Source: Alphaproteobacteria bacterium (GTDB lineage Bacteria; Pseudomonadota; Alphaproteobacteria; UBA9219; RFNS01). Taken from it: a stretch of 64,000 nt of DNA. Position numbers and translations under genes: made by a program. This document shows, one piece after another, positions 1-12,381 of this stretch. The stretch is taken from contig JBBCGY010000001.1 in assembly GCA_037200005.1 (NCBI GenBank), forward strand, positions 1,263,812 through 1,327,811, in the 5' to 3' direction. The notes under the pieces were generated by a model, which was not told the DNA's origin, did not search any database, and saw nothing but the letters and a program-made list of their open reading frames with translations. How positions within the stretch are numbered: position 1 is the stretch's first letter; every line of letters starts with the position of its first letter.

Positions 1-550
1 TCACATAAGCATGCACCGTGCGCGGCGCGATTTCATCGACGGCAACCGCGCCGTCCAGCGCGGCAGCCGAGGCGGGCGCCAGTCCGGCGGCGCGCCCGAT
101 TGCCGTAATGACCGTCCCGGCCTCGAACGCGCCCGAGCCTTTCCCGATCTTGATCTCGCCGCCGTAAGGAAGCGCTTCGTCGGCCAGCAAAATGAGATTA
201 AGGATCACTTTAAGCGCGCCATGACGCTCCGCAAGCCCGGCAACCGAAAGATCGGGAGCGAAATTCAATTTGATCTTGGTGCCGTCGAAATGCGCGGCGA
301 TGGTTTCGGCCATATCCTTGAAAGTCAGATTGCCTTCGCTGCCGGCGCGGCCATAAGCGAGCCGGAACAGCCGCAAACGCCGCGATGCCTGCGTGGCGCT
401 ATCGCCGATCAGCTTCATGGCTTCATCCACGACGCTGCCCCCGACATCTTCGATCAATTCAACCCCGTTATTGATGGCGCCCACGGGACTTACCAGGTCA
501 TGGCATATCTTGGACGTCAGCAATTCGAGAATACGGATATCGATTTGCAT
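1..550 (-). CDS. chpT: Histidine phosphotransferase ChpT (3' end cut by window)
   Basis: The minus strand is open from an ATG at 550 to the window edge without a stop, so the C-terminus is missing. The protein begins MQIDIRILELLTSKICHDLV and continues SPVGAINNGVELIED. The H-D-L-V-S-P-V-G-A-I-N-N-G segment near residue 18 is the phospho-accepting helix typical of ChpT, with His18 the expected phosphate carrier. A degenerate histidine-kinase-like ATPase fold follows. In Alphaproteobacteria ChpT passes phosphate from CckA to CtrA and CpdR to control the cell cycle. It is divergent from the NAD kinase gene, about 100 bp away. The opposite-strand reading frame here is a shadow. The gene name follows from the motif and length; confirmation needs the missing end. 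Confidence 0.85.
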   Translation of the reverse strand, partial: MQIDIRILELLTSKICHDLVSPVGAINNGVELIEDVGGSVVDEAMKLIGDSATQASRRLRLFRLAYGRAGSEGNLTFKDMAETIAAHFDGTKIKLNFAPDLSVAGLAERHGALKVILNLILLADEALPYGGEIKIGKGSGAFEAGTVITAIGRAAGLAPASAAALDGAVAVDEIAPRTVHAYV

Positions 551-648
551 TAACCTTCTCCCGATGCCGCGAAATGCCGCAATCTAAGCCATGCGTTGAC
601 AGTGGTTACAAAATCTTTAACGGTAGGGCCTAAGGAGCTTCTATCCAC

Positions 649-1407
649 ATGAAAATTTCTTTCCAAGCAGCCGAGCAGGCCGAAGCCCAAGCCGCCCTGG
701 CCGAATGCATCGCCCGGTATGGCCAATCGGACATCGACGAGGCCGATTATGCCGTCGCGCTGGGCGGCGACGGATTTCTGCTTGAAATCCTTCATCTCAT
801 GCTGACGCACCACAAGCCGGTGTTCGGAATGCGGCGCGGCTCCGTCGGCTTTCTGCTGAACGAATATCGTTCCGACGGCCTGCCCGAACGGCTTAAGCAG
901 GCCCAGGACGTCTTGCTGCATCCGCTGGTCATGGCGGCGCGGAACGCCAAGGGCGAGACCGCCACGGCCTTCGCCTTTAACGAAGTGTCGTTGCTCCGCG
1001 AAACCCGGCAGGCGGCCAAGCTGCGGGTCGGCATCGACGGCGTAGACCGGATTCGGGAATTAATCTGCGACGGGGTGCTGGTCGCCACCCCGGCGGGCAG
1101 CACGGCCTATAATCTCTCCGCGCACGGCCCGATTTTGCCGCTGACGGCCAATGTGCTGGCGCTGACGCCCATCAGCGCTTTCCGCCCGCGCCGCTGGCGC
1201 GGCGCGCTGTTGCCGACGAATGCCAGGATTACATTCGAGGTGCTTGAGGCCGAAAAGCGGCCCGTCAGCGCGGTGGCCGATTTCACCGAAATCCGCGAGG
1301 TTCTCTACGTCGAAGTCAAGCAGGAGAAGGACGTCAACGTCACCCTGCTCTTCGATCCCGAAGCAGCCCTGGAAGAGCGGATTATCCAGGAACAGTTTTT
1401 GGAATGA
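649..1407 (+). CDS. nadK: NAD kinase
   Basis: This 252-residue protein matches NAD kinase, which phosphorylates NAD to NADP in the cytoplasm. The nucleotide-binding GGDGFLLE motif lies at about residues 44-51, followed by [13 protein letters not shown]. The [20 protein letters not shown] segment near residues 142-160 is the second conserved block that binds the NAD ribose. Length is normal for the short alphaproteobacterial form. The ATG at 649 is preceded by AAGGAG, though with a rather long 11-base gap. The gene is divergent from chpT; the next gene downstream is unknown, so no operon role can be inferred. Confidence 0.93.
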   Translation: MKISFQAAEQAEAQAALAECIARYGQSDIDEADYAVALGGDGFLLEILHLMLTHHKPVFGMRRGSVGFLLNEYRSDGLPERLKQAQDVLLHPLVMAARNAKGETATAFAFNEVSLLRETRQAAKLRVGIDGVDRIRELICDGVLVATPAGSTAYNLSAHGPILPLTANVLALTPISAFRPRRWRGALLPTNARITFEVLEAEKRPVSAVADFTEIREVLYVEVKQEKDVNVTLLFDPEAALEERIIQEQFLE

Positions 1408-1515
1408 CTGGTTAATGAAACTATTGAGGACGTGAAAGTATTTAAAAAGCTATTTAAAAGCCGTTTGTATGCTACATTAAAGAGGTAAGAAGTAACTCTT
1501 TTTAGGCATATTAAA

Positions 1516-1788
1516 ATGTGCAAGATGTTAGTCAGAAATAACGAAGAAGGAACGCCGATCATCAGCATTAACGAAATGCTGCGGGCTGAACCCCTCGGAC
1601 TTTATTTTAACCATACGACGGGCGAGATCAATCTCTCGATGACCGACGGCAAAAGCTTCGCGCTGGGCCGGATCGAAAAAGATCAGCAGTCGGAATGGCT
1701 TACCAGCATGAGTGAAATCACCATCCAAAGCGAACTGGCGGGCCTTCTCGCCGCCGGATATCGCGTCGGCGTGCATAGCGCACATTAA
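1516..1788 (+). CDS. Hypothetical protein, 90 residues
   Basis: I do not recognise this protein. It is small and soluble with no signal peptide or membrane segment, and has mixed charged and hydrophobic composition with one DGKSFALGRI turn. It ends 15 bp before the next gene on the same strand, so the two are probably cotranscribed. The start is uncertain: ATG at 1516 and a second ATG at 1525 both lack a strong Shine-Dalgarno site. Upstream (1408-1515) is an AT-rich stretch with a weak hairpin, AAAGAG pairing with CTCTTT, that could end the nadK transcript. Confidence 0.6.
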   Translation: MCKMLVRNNEEGTPIISINEMLRAEPLGLYFNHTTGEINLSMTDGKSFALGRIEKDQQSEWLTSMSEITIQSELAGLLAAGYRVGVHSAH

Positions 1789-1803
1789 TCAAAAGATATC
1801 CGC

Positions 1804-2631
1804 ATGCATGGACTTCTCACCTTGTGGCGTCATAACAAGACGCAGACCACCCCGGCAGAGGCAGGCTTATCCAAAGATCGAGCGCCCGAAACCGCCCTAA
1901 CGCCGTTTACGCCCGAATTCTGGGACTCGGCGCCGCCAAGCGTTCAATCTCTCAAAAAACAAGTGGACGGATGGCTTGCCGCCGCGGCGAATAATGGCGC
2001 GCAATCCCTGGAAGACATGAAAATCATGCCCGTGGGCATGGGCGATTTCCCGAACATCTATTTCGACCTTCGCGAGACGGTGAAATTCGCCGAATCCAAC
2101 GGCAATAATCCGTTGGCCTATGCCGCAATCGGGAATTTGATCGATAACGGCCTTAAGGGGTCGGTTCTCTATAGTTTTTTCAGGGACAGCGGATCGGAGC
2201 GCGAATGGTCTTATAACGGCTGCGTGCGGACCTGCGCCGATCTATTGAAATTGACGGCGCCGGGATCGCCCTTGGAGGAAAAAATTTCCAGCCGGTTCGC
2301 AAGCACCCTGAAATCAGTTTACCAGAAGAAAGTCCTGAACGGCACCGGCCTTGATGCGGATTATCTTCTGAACACGGTCGGAACCTACGGCTTTCAGCCT
2401 GACAACCCGCCCGCCACGCAGGCAGCGGTGATCGGGGCTTTCCGGGACATATACGCGGCCTCTACCGACGAGCAGCGCCTGCATATCAAGAGCAGGCTCC
2501 ATGACCCCGAGCGTCGCCTGTATAATCCGGAATTCGCCCCATGGGTGGAATCCCTGATAGGCGGATCGACGGAGCCTGAGCGCAAAAGCAAGGCTTTCGG
2601 CTCGCGGCCCCTGCCGGAATTGAATCCGTAA
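1804..2631 (+). CDS. Hypothetical protein, 275 residues
   Basis: I do not recognise this protein. It has no signal peptide or transmembrane helix and appears largely helical, with an N-terminal low-complexity Thr/Pro/Ala stretch (about residues 10-35) before an ordered domain. Codon use and GC content match the surrounding chromosome. It lies 15 bp after the 90-residue gene, so the pair may form a small operon. It ends 5 bp before the convergent DUF4139 gene. Nothing in the sequence points to a catalytic site. Confidence 0.65.
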   Translation: MHGLLTLWRHNKTQTTPAEAGLSKDRAPETALTPFTPEFWDSAPPSVQSLKKQVDGWLAAAANNGAQSLEDMKIMPVGMGDFPNIYFDLRETVKFAESNGNNPLAYAAIGNLIDNGLKGSVLYSFFRDSGSEREWSYNGCVRTCADLLKLTAPGSPLEEKISSRFASTLKSVYQKKVLNGTGLDADYLLNTVGTYGFQPDNPPATQAAVIGAFRDIYAASTDEQRLHIKSRLHDPERRLYNPEFAPWVESLIGGSTEPERKSKAFGSRPLPELNP

Positions 2632-2636
2632 GTGGT

Positions 2637-4334
2637 TTAGAACCCGCCCACCTTGCTTCCCTTGGGATATTTGACGCGGAAGGCGACGTCGAAGGATTTC
2701 TCCTCCTGCGGCTTATAGTCGCCTTTCCACACCAGAACGCCCTGGCGGTTTTCCTCATCCTTGATGAAACCGCGCGTGGTTTTGTCCTCAAGCAATTCGG
2801 TCTTGATGTCGGGATCGCCCGCGACCGGATATTGGTCATAGACCGTAATGCTGATCGGGGTTTCGTGCAGACTCTTGACCTTGGTCTTATAAGCGCGCTC
2901 CACGGTGATATCGCCGACGAACATCAGCGTCGGATTATCCTGGGACTGGCTGACCTTCTGGAAATCAACTTTCACCCGGTCGTCGACCCCGAACGACAAT
3001 CCCTGCGCCTCGCCGGGCCGCAGCAGTTTCATCGCCGCGTTGCCCATGAAAGCGCCGTCGCGGTATTTGGCGGCCATGCCGGGAATGATCGGAAATTTCT
3101 CGGCATTCTCGATTCGGGCGAACAAATAGGCTTGCGACCCGAGGCGCGGGGTGGTTTGAGCATAGAGCGCGGCCTTCATCACCTGTTTGCCGACGAAGAA
3201 TTTGGCGGGCTCGGAAATCGATTTCACGTCGACGCGGCCGGGCACCTTGAATTCGGCGCTGTAGTCCGTGACGACCACTTCGGCGCTGTCGGCGCGCGCC
3301 TCTTCCTTGACTTTTTTGAGTTCCTGCAAGCCGTCCGCGGCATCCATGACGGCGGACAATTCTGCCGCCACGGGCGCGGCAGCCACGTTCATCGCCTGCC
3401 TCTTGGCGGCGAAAGCGGCGTTCTGGGCGTAAATCTCGCGCAGGGTCTGGATATACCAGGTCTCCAGGCGCGGCATTTCGGTGCCGAGTTCTGGCCGCGC
3501 CGTGGAAAGCGTCAGCGCCGCGTTATGCCAATCCTCGCCGGTCTGCTGGGCGACCTGACCATATTGCTCAAGCAACAGCTCGCCCTTGCCGGTATCGAGC
3601 CGCGCGTCATAGACGGGCCTCCACCATGCGCCAGGCGTCTGATAGGTCAGCGTGAAATCGAAATCGGTATCGGCCTTCGCCTCGACGCGGATATACACGT
3701 CGCGCCGCTCGCGCTGCGCGGTCTGCACCTGGCGGTAATTGTTTTCGAGCTGCGCGATGTCTTCGTCGATCTTGCGGATGGCGACGGCCTTGGCGGCAAG
3801 CTCTTTCTGCGTTTCCGCCATGCCGGTTTGCAGCGCCGTCCATGCCTGCGCCCATTTTTCCGGGGCGAAATCCAGCTTCGCCAGATCGGCCTGAGGACGG
3901 GTAATCGCGCCCGCCTCGGCGACGCGCTGGATGAATCCGGCGCGGGTCTGCAAAGCCGTGACTTCGGCCTCGATCATCGCCCTCTCGTCGCGCTTGGCCT
4001 GCAGGGCCTTGGCCCTGTCACGCTCCGCCGCCTGAGCCAGTTCCGCGAGATAGATATGTTTGACCTCCACCGCGCCGATCTTCACAGCGGCATCGGCGCT
4101 GCCCTGCACCCGCAGCGAGCTTTCATTAAAACCGGCGGGCATGTTCTCGGCGATAATGATATGCGCGCCCGCGGGCAATTTGACGCTGCCCTCGCGGTTG
4201 ATGAGCGCCCGGTCGGCATATATGGTAGCGGCGGCGACGGAGGTGGTTGAGCGGATTTCAGCGGCCCCGGCCAAGCCGGAACCTCCGAGACTGACTGCCA
4301 GAACCATAAGAAAAGTTTTCAGAACGTTGCTCAT
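2637..4334 (-). CDS. DUF4139/DUF4140 (MuiA-like) exported protein
   Basis: The 565-residue protein starts with a signal peptide (basic start, hydrophobic MVLAVSLGGSGLAG, cleavage near AGAAEI), so it is exported. An N-terminal DUF4140-like domain (about 30-130) with an ATIYADRALINREG segment is followed by a long coiled coil (about 95-210, rich in Ala, Lys, Glu and Arg). The C-terminal DUF4139 domain includes the conserved TYQTPGAWWRPVYDARLDT segment at about 228-246. This matches the family annotated as mucoidy inhibitor A; its molecular role is not established. AGGGGA sits 8 bases before the ATG. A 472-residue frame on the opposite strand is a shadow. Confidence 0.85.
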   Translation of the reverse strand: MSNVLKTFLMVLAVSLGGSGLAGAAEIRSTTSVAAATIYADRALINREGSVKLPAGAHIIIAENMPAGFNESSLRVQGSADAAVKIGAVEVKHIYLAELAQAAERDRAKALQAKRDERAMIEAEVTALQTRAGFIQRVAEAGAITRPQADLAKLDFAPEKWAQAWTALQTGMAETQKELAAKAVAIRKIDEDIAQLENNYRQVQTAQRERRDVYIRVEAKADTDFDFTLTYQTPGAWWRPVYDARLDTGKGELLLEQYGQVAQQTGEDWHNAALTLSTARPELGTEMPRLETWYIQTLREIYAQNAAFAAKRQAMNVAAAPVAAELSAVMDAADGLQELKKVKEEARADSAEVVVTDYSAEFKVPGRVDVKSISEPAKFFVGKQVMKAALYAQTTPRLGSQAYLFARIENAEKFPIIPGMAAKYRDGAFMGNAAMKLLRPGEAQGLSFGVDDRVKVDFQKVSQSQDNPTLMFVGDITVERAYKTKVKSLHETPISITVYDQYPVAGDPDIKTELLEDKTTRGFIKDEENRQGVLVWKGDYKPQEEKSFDVAFRVKYPKGSKVGGF

Positions 4335-4358
4335 GATCCTGTTCCCCTGTGATTTTAT

Positions 4359-5633
4359 TTAATTCGCTTCCTTGAAGATCAGGCAAGCGTTGGTGCCGCC
4401 GAAGCCGAAGGAATTGGACAGCGCAATCTTGATGTCGCGCTCCTGCGCCTTATGCGGCACGAGATTGATGCCCTGGCATTCCTCGGAAGGATTGTCGAGA
4501 TTGAGCGTCGGCGGCGCGATATTCGTCTTGGCCGCCATGATGCAATATATGGCCTCGACCGCTCCCGCCGCGCCGAGCAAATGCCCGATCGACGATTTGG
4601 TCGAGGACATAGCCGCTTTGCCCGCGCTATCGCCGAGCAGACGCATGACGGCCTTCAGCTCGATCTCGTCGCCCTTCGGCGTCGATGTGCCGTGCGCGTT
4701 GATATAATCGATTTCGTCCAGAGAAATCCCCGCGCGCTTGACCGCCATCTGCATCGCCCGGAAACCGCCATTGCCGTCTTCGGCAGGCGCGGTCATGTGA
4801 TAGGCGTCGCCTGAAAGCCCGTAGCCGATCAGTTCGGCGTAAATCTTCGCGCCGCGCTTCTTGGCATGCTCATATTCTTCCAGCATGACGATGCCCGCGC
4901 CTTCGCCCATGACGAAACCGTCGCGATCCTTATCGTAAGGACGCGAGGCTTTTTCCGGCGTGGCGTTAAAGCTGGTGGACATGGCCCGCGCGGCACAGAA
5001 ACCCGCGACGCCGATGCGGCACAGCGCGGATTCCGCGCCGCCCGCCAGCATGACGTCGGCGTCGTCCAGCATGATCATGCGCGCCGCGTCGCCGATGGCA
5101 TGCGCGCCCGAAGCGCAGGCCGTGACGACGGCGTGATTGGGGCCGCGAAGATCGTGGATGATCGAAACCTGTCCCGCCGCCAGATTGATCAGCGAAGCGG
5201 GAATGAAGAACGGCGATACCCGCCGAGGGCCGCGCTCGAACAAGGTGACCGAGGTATCATAGATTTCAGGCAGGCCGCCGATGCCGGAACCGATCAGGAC
5301 TCCGGCGCGGTTGCGGGCCTCGTCATTGGCGGGCACATAGCCGCTGTCCTTCATCGCCTCATGCGCCGCCACGATGGCGAAATGGATGAAGGCGTCCATT
5401 TTCTTCTGGTCCTTGACCGGAATGTAATGGTCGAGATTCACCTGTCCCTCGGCGTCGCCGAACGGCACTTGCCCGGCGACCTGGCAGGGCAAATCATCGC
5501 AGGGAAATTTTTGGATCCTGCTGATGCCGCTTTCGCCCGCCGTCAGTCGTCGCCAATTATGCGCGACGCCTGCGCCAAGCGGCGACACCAAACCCATGCC
5601 GGTTACAACAACTCGCCTCATCGTCCTGCTCAT
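4359..5633 (-). CDS. fabF: 3-oxoacyl-[ACP] synthase II
   Basis: This 424-residue condensing enzyme extends acyl-ACP with malonyl-ACP in fatty acid synthesis. The nucleophile Cys173 sits in TACASGAHAIG. The two histidines of the Cys-His-His triad are in NAHGTSTPKGD and SSIGHLLGAAGAVEA, and the GFGGTNAC glycine-rich end is intact. It lies directly downstream of acpP, its substrate carrier, on the same strand. A strong terminator separates them, so fabF expression should depend on readthrough or its own promoter. The start could also be the ATG four codons later (MRRVVVTGMG); neither has a well-spaced ribosome site. Confidence 0.96.
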   Translation of the reverse strand: MSRTMRRVVVTGMGLVSPLGAGVAHNWRRLTAGESGISRIQKFPCDDLPCQVAGQVPFGDAEGQVNLDHYIPVKDQKKMDAFIHFAIVAAHEAMKDSGYVPANDEARNRAGVLIGSGIGGLPEIYDTSVTLFERGPRRVSPFFIPASLINLAAGQVSIIHDLRGPNHAVVTACASGAHAIGDAARMIMLDDADVMLAGGAESALCRIGVAGFCAARAMSTSFNATPEKASRPYDKDRDGFVMGEGAGIVMLEEYEHAKKRGAKIYAELIGYGLSGDAYHMTAPAEDGNGGFRAMQMAVKRAGISLDEIDYINAHGTSTPKGDEIELKAVMRLLGDSAGKAAMSSTKSSIGHLLGAAGAVEAIYCIMAAKTNIAPPTLNLDNPSEECQGINLVPHKAQERDIKIALSNSFGFGGTNACLIFKEAN

Positions 5634-5647
5634 AGCCCTGGATTAAT

Positions 5648-5685
5648 AAAAAAATCGCACGCCACATGGATTCATGTGCGTGCGA
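5648..5685 (-). terminator. Intrinsic terminator after acpP
   Basis: On the minus strand a 13-bp stem (arms TCGCACGCACATG and CATGT+GCGTGCGA with one bulged base) and a four-base loop are followed by seven T residues. It lies between the acpP stop and the fabF start, so it should stop or reduce acpP transcripts before fabF. Confidence 0.85.
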
Positions 5686-5730
5686 CTATTTTCTACCATG
5701 ATTGCCCGGCGGTCAAATCCACGCGGGAAA

Positions 5731-5970
5731 TCATGCAGCCTTTTTCTGATTGATGAAATCGATGGCGTCCTTGACGGTGGCGATCTTTTCCGCCGCGTCA
5801 TCGGGAATTTCCACGCCGAACGCCTCTTCAAAGGCCATGACGAGTTCGACCGTATCCAGGCTGTCCGCGCCCAGATCGTCAACAAAACTGGCATTCTCCG
5901 TTACCTTGACGGCATCGACGCCCAAATGCTCGACGACGATCTTTTTAACCTGTTCGGCCACATCACTCAT
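5731..5970 (-). CDS. acpP: Acyl carrier protein
   Basis: This 79-residue acidic protein begins [19 protein letters not shown] and carries the phosphopantetheine site [12 protein letters not shown], with Ser37 the attachment residue. It carries growing acyl chains in fatty acid and lipid A synthesis. The open frame extends upstream to 6006, but the start is placed at 5970 because family members begin here and GAAAGG lies upstream. It heads an acpP-fabF pair; fabD and fabG are not adjacent. The 220-bp gap to the divergent ABC gene holds its promoter and a CCCCG/CGGGG leader hairpin near 6090-6110. Confidence 0.96.
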   Translation of the reverse strand: MSDVAEQVKKIVVEHLGVDAVKVTENASFVDDLGADSLDTVELVMAFEEAFGVEIPDDAAEKIATVKDAIDFINQKKAA

Positions 5971-6191
5971 GTTACGCTTGCCTTTCGATAAATTAAAACC
6001 CGTCAATCGGGGAATCGGTTATGCATACCTAAGCAATTGTCTATGCTTGAAATGTATGGCTGTCCAGTCTCTTGCCGCAATAGCGCAAAACCCCGCTCCC
6101 CGTTCGGGGGTAACGAATAGCGCATGACAAACCCCATGAAAAGAGATTATTTTTCATTGCGTTCAATGGGTTAATATGAAGGTTAGAGCAA

Positions 6192-8000
6192 ATGCATCCG
6201 GCGGTTGACAGCCAAAAGGCAAGCAATGGCGAAAGATTGCGCCCTCTTCGCCAGATCGCGCCCTATCTCAAACCCTATCGTCCGGCCATGGCGGGCGCGG
6301 CGATCGCGCTGATCGTCGCCGCAGGCACGGTGCTGGCCGTCGGTTCGGGATTGCGGGCGGTCGTTGACCAAGGGTTCATCACCGCCAATCCGGCGATGCT
6401 CGATCATGCCCTGCTCACGCTGCTTGTCATGATCGTGCTGCTGTCCATCGCGACCTATATGCGTTTTTCGCTGGTGTCATGGCTGGGCGTACGCATCGTC
6501 TCCGACCTGCAGCGGGCGCTATACAGCCATATGCTAAAGCTTGATCCTGGATTCTTCGAGACCGCGCGCAGCGGCGATATTCTCGCGCGCCTGTCGGCGG
6601 ATACCGCTATCCTGCAGACGGTGGTGGGATCGTCGGTCTCGATGGCGCTGCGCAACTTTCTGCTGCTGGCCGGAGGGATGATCATGCTGATCGTCACCAG
6701 CGGCAAGCTCACGCTGCTGGTGCTGGTCGTCACGCCGCTGGCCGTCGCGCCCATCGTCGTGATCGGGCGGCGGGTGCGCCGCCATGCCAAGAATACGCAA
6801 GAGCGCGTGGCCGACATCGCCTCCTATGCCGAGGAAACCGTCCACGGCATCAAGACGGTGCAGGCCAACACGCATGAAGCCCGCGCCCGCGAGCGCTTTT
6901 ATGCATGCGTGGAAGACGCCACCGCCGCCGCCATGCGGCGGATTCGCGCCCGCGCCCTGATGTCCATGCTGGTCATCGCGCTGGTGTTCAGCGCCATCGG
7001 CATGGTGCTATGGGCCGGAGGCCATGACGTGCTGACAGGCCGCATGACGGCGGGCCAGCTTTCATCTTTTATTTTCTATGCCGTGCTGGTCGCGGGCGCG
7101 GTCGGCGCGCTCAGCGAAGTGATGGGTGATCTGCATCAGGCCGCAGGAGCTACCGAACGCATCTTCGAACTGCTGGCCGTCGCGCCCGCCATCGCCGCGC
7201 CGCCATCGCCGATGCCGATGCCAGAACCGCCGCGCGGCTCCATCGATTTCAAGGACGTGACTTTCTCCTATCCCTCGCGTCCGTCGCAACCGGCGCTGCA
7301 AGAACTTGGCTTCGCCGTGCAAGCGGGCGAGAGGCTGGCGCTGGTCGGGCCGAGCGGCGCGGGCAAAACCACCATCTTCCAGCTTCTTCTCCGTTTTTAC
7401 GATCCGCAACAGGGAAGCATCGCCATCGACGGCGTCGATATCAGCAAAGCCGATCCCGCCGAAGTGCGGCGGCGCATCGGCCTCGTAGCACAGGACCCGG
7501 TTATTTTCTCGGCCAATGCCTGGGACAATATCCGCTACGGACGCCCCGAGGCTTCGGACGTCGAAGTCATGGACGCCGCGCGCGCCGCCCATGCCGACGA
7601 ATTCCTGCTCAGGCTGCCCGACGGCCTCGACAGTTTTCTCGGCGAGAAAGGCGTAAGACTGTCAGGCGGGCAGCGGCAGCGTATCGCCATCGCGCGCGCC
7701 ATCCTGCGCAATCCGCCGATATTGCTGCTCGATGAAGCGACTTCGGCGCTGGATGCGGAGAGCGAGCGGCTGGTGCAAAACGCGCTGGAGAAGCTGATGC
7801 GAAACCGCACGACGCTGGTCATCGCCCACCGCCTCGCCACGGTCGTGAGCGCCGACCGTATCGCCGTCATGGAGGACGGGCGGCTCGTCACCACCGGCAA
7901 GCATCATGAATTGATCGAAGAAGGCGGATTATATGCAAGGCTGGCGGCGTTGCAGTTCAACAAAGATATATCATTCGACCGGCAGGCCGGACTTCTCTGA
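6192..8000 (+). CDS. ABC exporter, fused permease and ATPase (MsbA-like)
   Basis: The 602-residue half-transporter has an N-terminal membrane domain with six predicted helices (about 30-310) and a C-terminal ATPase. The ATPase carries Walker A GPSGAGKTT (about 387-395), the signature LSGGQRQRIAIARAIL (about 491-506), Walker B ILLLDEAT and the His of VIAHRLATV. It resembles the MsbA/LptE-type lipid and drug exporters; alphaproteobacterial relatives are often called lipid A exporters, but the substrate cannot be read from sequence. It is divergent from acpP. Its last 30 bp overlap the convergent dedA gene. Confidence 0.88.
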   Translation: MHPAVDSQKASNGERLRPLRQIAPYLKPYRPAMAGAAIALIVAAGTVLAVGSGLRAVVDQGFITANPAMLDHALLTLLVMIVLLSIATYMRFSLVSWLGVRIVSDLQRALYSHMLKLDPGFFETARSGDILARLSADTAILQTVVGSSVSMALRNFLLLAGGMIMLIVTSGKLTLLVLVVTPLAVAPIVVIGRRVRRHAKNTQERVADIASYAEETVHGIKTVQANTHEARARERFYACVEDATAAAMRRIRARALMSMLVIALVFSAIGMVLWAGGHDVLTGRMTAGQLSSFIFYAVLVAGAVGALSEVMGDLHQAAGATERIFELLAVAPAIAAPPSPMPMPEPPRGSIDFKDVTFSYPSRPSQPALQELGFAVQAGERLALVGPSGAGKTTIFQLLLRFYDPQQGSIAIDGVDISKADPAEVRRRIGLVAQDPVIFSANAWDNIRYGRPEASDVEVMDAARAAHADEFLLRLPDGLDSFLGEKGVRLSGGQRQRIAIARAILRNPPILLLDEATSALDAESERLVQNALEKLMRNRTTLVIAHRLATVVSADRIAVMEDGRLVTTGKHHELIEEGGLYARLAALQFNKDISFDRQAGLL

Positions 8001-8564
8001 TTTCCGCTTCTTCCATTGCGCCAGCAAATACCGCACGACCATGATCGCCGCGAACAGCAGCAGAACGGCGATCATGATGCTGATGACGGGATTTTCCTCG
8101 CGGGCGAAAATATCGCCGAACAGATAGCCCGCGCTGGCGAAACTAACCGCCCAGATTCCCGCGCCGCAGAAATTCAGCAGGAAATACCGCTGCCAGGTCA
8201 GATGGCTCATGCCGATGGCTACCGCGCTGATATTCCGCACGCCATAAATGAACCGGTAGGTCAGGATGAATCCGACGGCGTGGCGCTCCATCCAGCCGAT
8301 CACGACATCGCGGCCTTTTTTCAATTTCGGCCACTTCTCAATCAGCCACCCGCCGGCATGCCGCCCTAGCAGGAAGAATCCGAAATCGCCGCAAGCCGTG
8401 CCCAGCCACGCGGACAGGATCAAAAGATGGAGGTCGAGCAAGCCTTGCGACGCGGCCAGACCGGCAAACAGTAGAAAAGTTTCGCCTTCGAGAAATGCCC
8501 AAACAAAACAAATGACATAGAACAGCGCCCCGTATTCTTGCGCGAGTTGCTGAATTTCATTCAT
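7971..8564 (-). CDS. DedA-family membrane protein
   Basis: This 197-residue inner-membrane protein begins MNEIQQLAQEYGALFYVIC. It has the DedA/VTT arrangement: hydrophobic helices at about 13-32 and 42-64, then FGFFLLGRHAGGWLIEKWPK, and the conserved FILTYRFIYGVRNISAVAIG region, in which Arg and Gly positions are diagnostic. DedA proteins are membrane-potential-linked, and some flip lipids. The frame continues upstream to 8957, but that part is out-of-frame shadow of greA. The basic tail KKRKSEK is cytoplasmic. The 3' end overlaps the ABC gene by 30 bp tail to tail. Confidence 0.88.
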   Translation of the reverse strand: MNEIQQLAQEYGALFYVICFVWAFLEGETFLLFAGLAASQGLLDLHLLILSAWLGTACGDFGFFLLGRHAGGWLIEKWPKLKKGRDVVIGWMERHAVGFILTYRFIYGVRNISAVAIGMSHLTWQRYFLLNFCGAGIWAVSFASAGYLFGDIFAREENPVISIMIAVLLLFAAIMVVRYLLAQWKKRKSEKSGLPVE

Positions 8565-8580
8565 GCCATGCAACCGGGGG

Positions 8581-9057
8581 TCATTTATACGCGACTTTAA
8601 TAATTTCGTATGATTTCGAACCGCCGGGGGTGCTGACCTCAACCTTATCCTTGACCGTCTTGCCGATGAGCGCGCGCGCGAGCGGCGCGGTGACGGACAG
8701 GCGGCCTTCCTTGATGTCGCTCTCGTCCTGGCCGACGATCTGATACTTGACCTGCTCTTCGCTGTCCTCGTCGACCAATACGACCGTCGCGCCGAATTTG
8801 ACGACCTTGCCGGCCAATTTGCTGACATCGATGACATCGGCCCGGCTGATCTTGTCTTCAAGCTCCTGAATCCGGCCTTCGACGAAGCTCTGGCGCTCGC
8901 GCGCCGCATGATATTCGGCGTTTTCGGACAAGTCTCCATGCTCGCGCGCCTCGGCAATCGCCTTGACGATGGCAGGGCGCTCGCTGGATTTCAGGTGTTT
9001 CAGCTCTTCTTCCAGACGCTCGAAACCAGGCAGCGTCATTGGAATCTTTTCTATCAT
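8581..9057 (-). CDS. greA: Transcription elongation factor GreA
   Basis: The 158-residue protein has the N-terminal antiparallel coiled coil (residues 8-75) with the tip acidic residues in [18 protein letters not shown], and a C-terminal FKBP-like domain ending [10 protein letters not shown]. GreA stimulates RNA polymerase to cleave backtracked transcripts. The start MIEKIPMT matches the family. It follows carB by 81 bp on the same strand, the common alphaproteobacterial order carB-greA, and may share the long car transcript. Confidence 0.97.
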   Translation of the reverse strand: MIEKIPMTLPGFERLEEELKHLKSSERPAIVKAIAEAREHGDLSENAEYHAARERQSFVEGRIQELEDKISRADVIDVSKLAGKVVKFGATVVLVDEDSEEQVKYQIVGQDESDIKEGRLSVTAPLARALIGKTVKDKVEVSTPGGSKSYEIIKVAYK

Positions 9058-9138
9058 TTACCGGCCCCGTGATCATTATAACATTACGAATAGCAACAAC
9101 CATCCCCGACGCAAAGCATGCGCGAGATGGTTATTCTT

Positions 9139-12364
<3,226 letters not shown>

Positions 12365-12381
<17 letters not shown>

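Noticed and set aside
11-553. 180-residue plus-strand open frame at the left edge
   Set aside because: It is the antisense of chpT; the minus-strand protein has the clear ChpT motif.
2832-4250. 472-residue plus-strand frame
   Set aside because: Fully antisense to the DUF4139 gene, His/Arg/Gly-rich composition typical of GC-rich shadows, no ribosome site.
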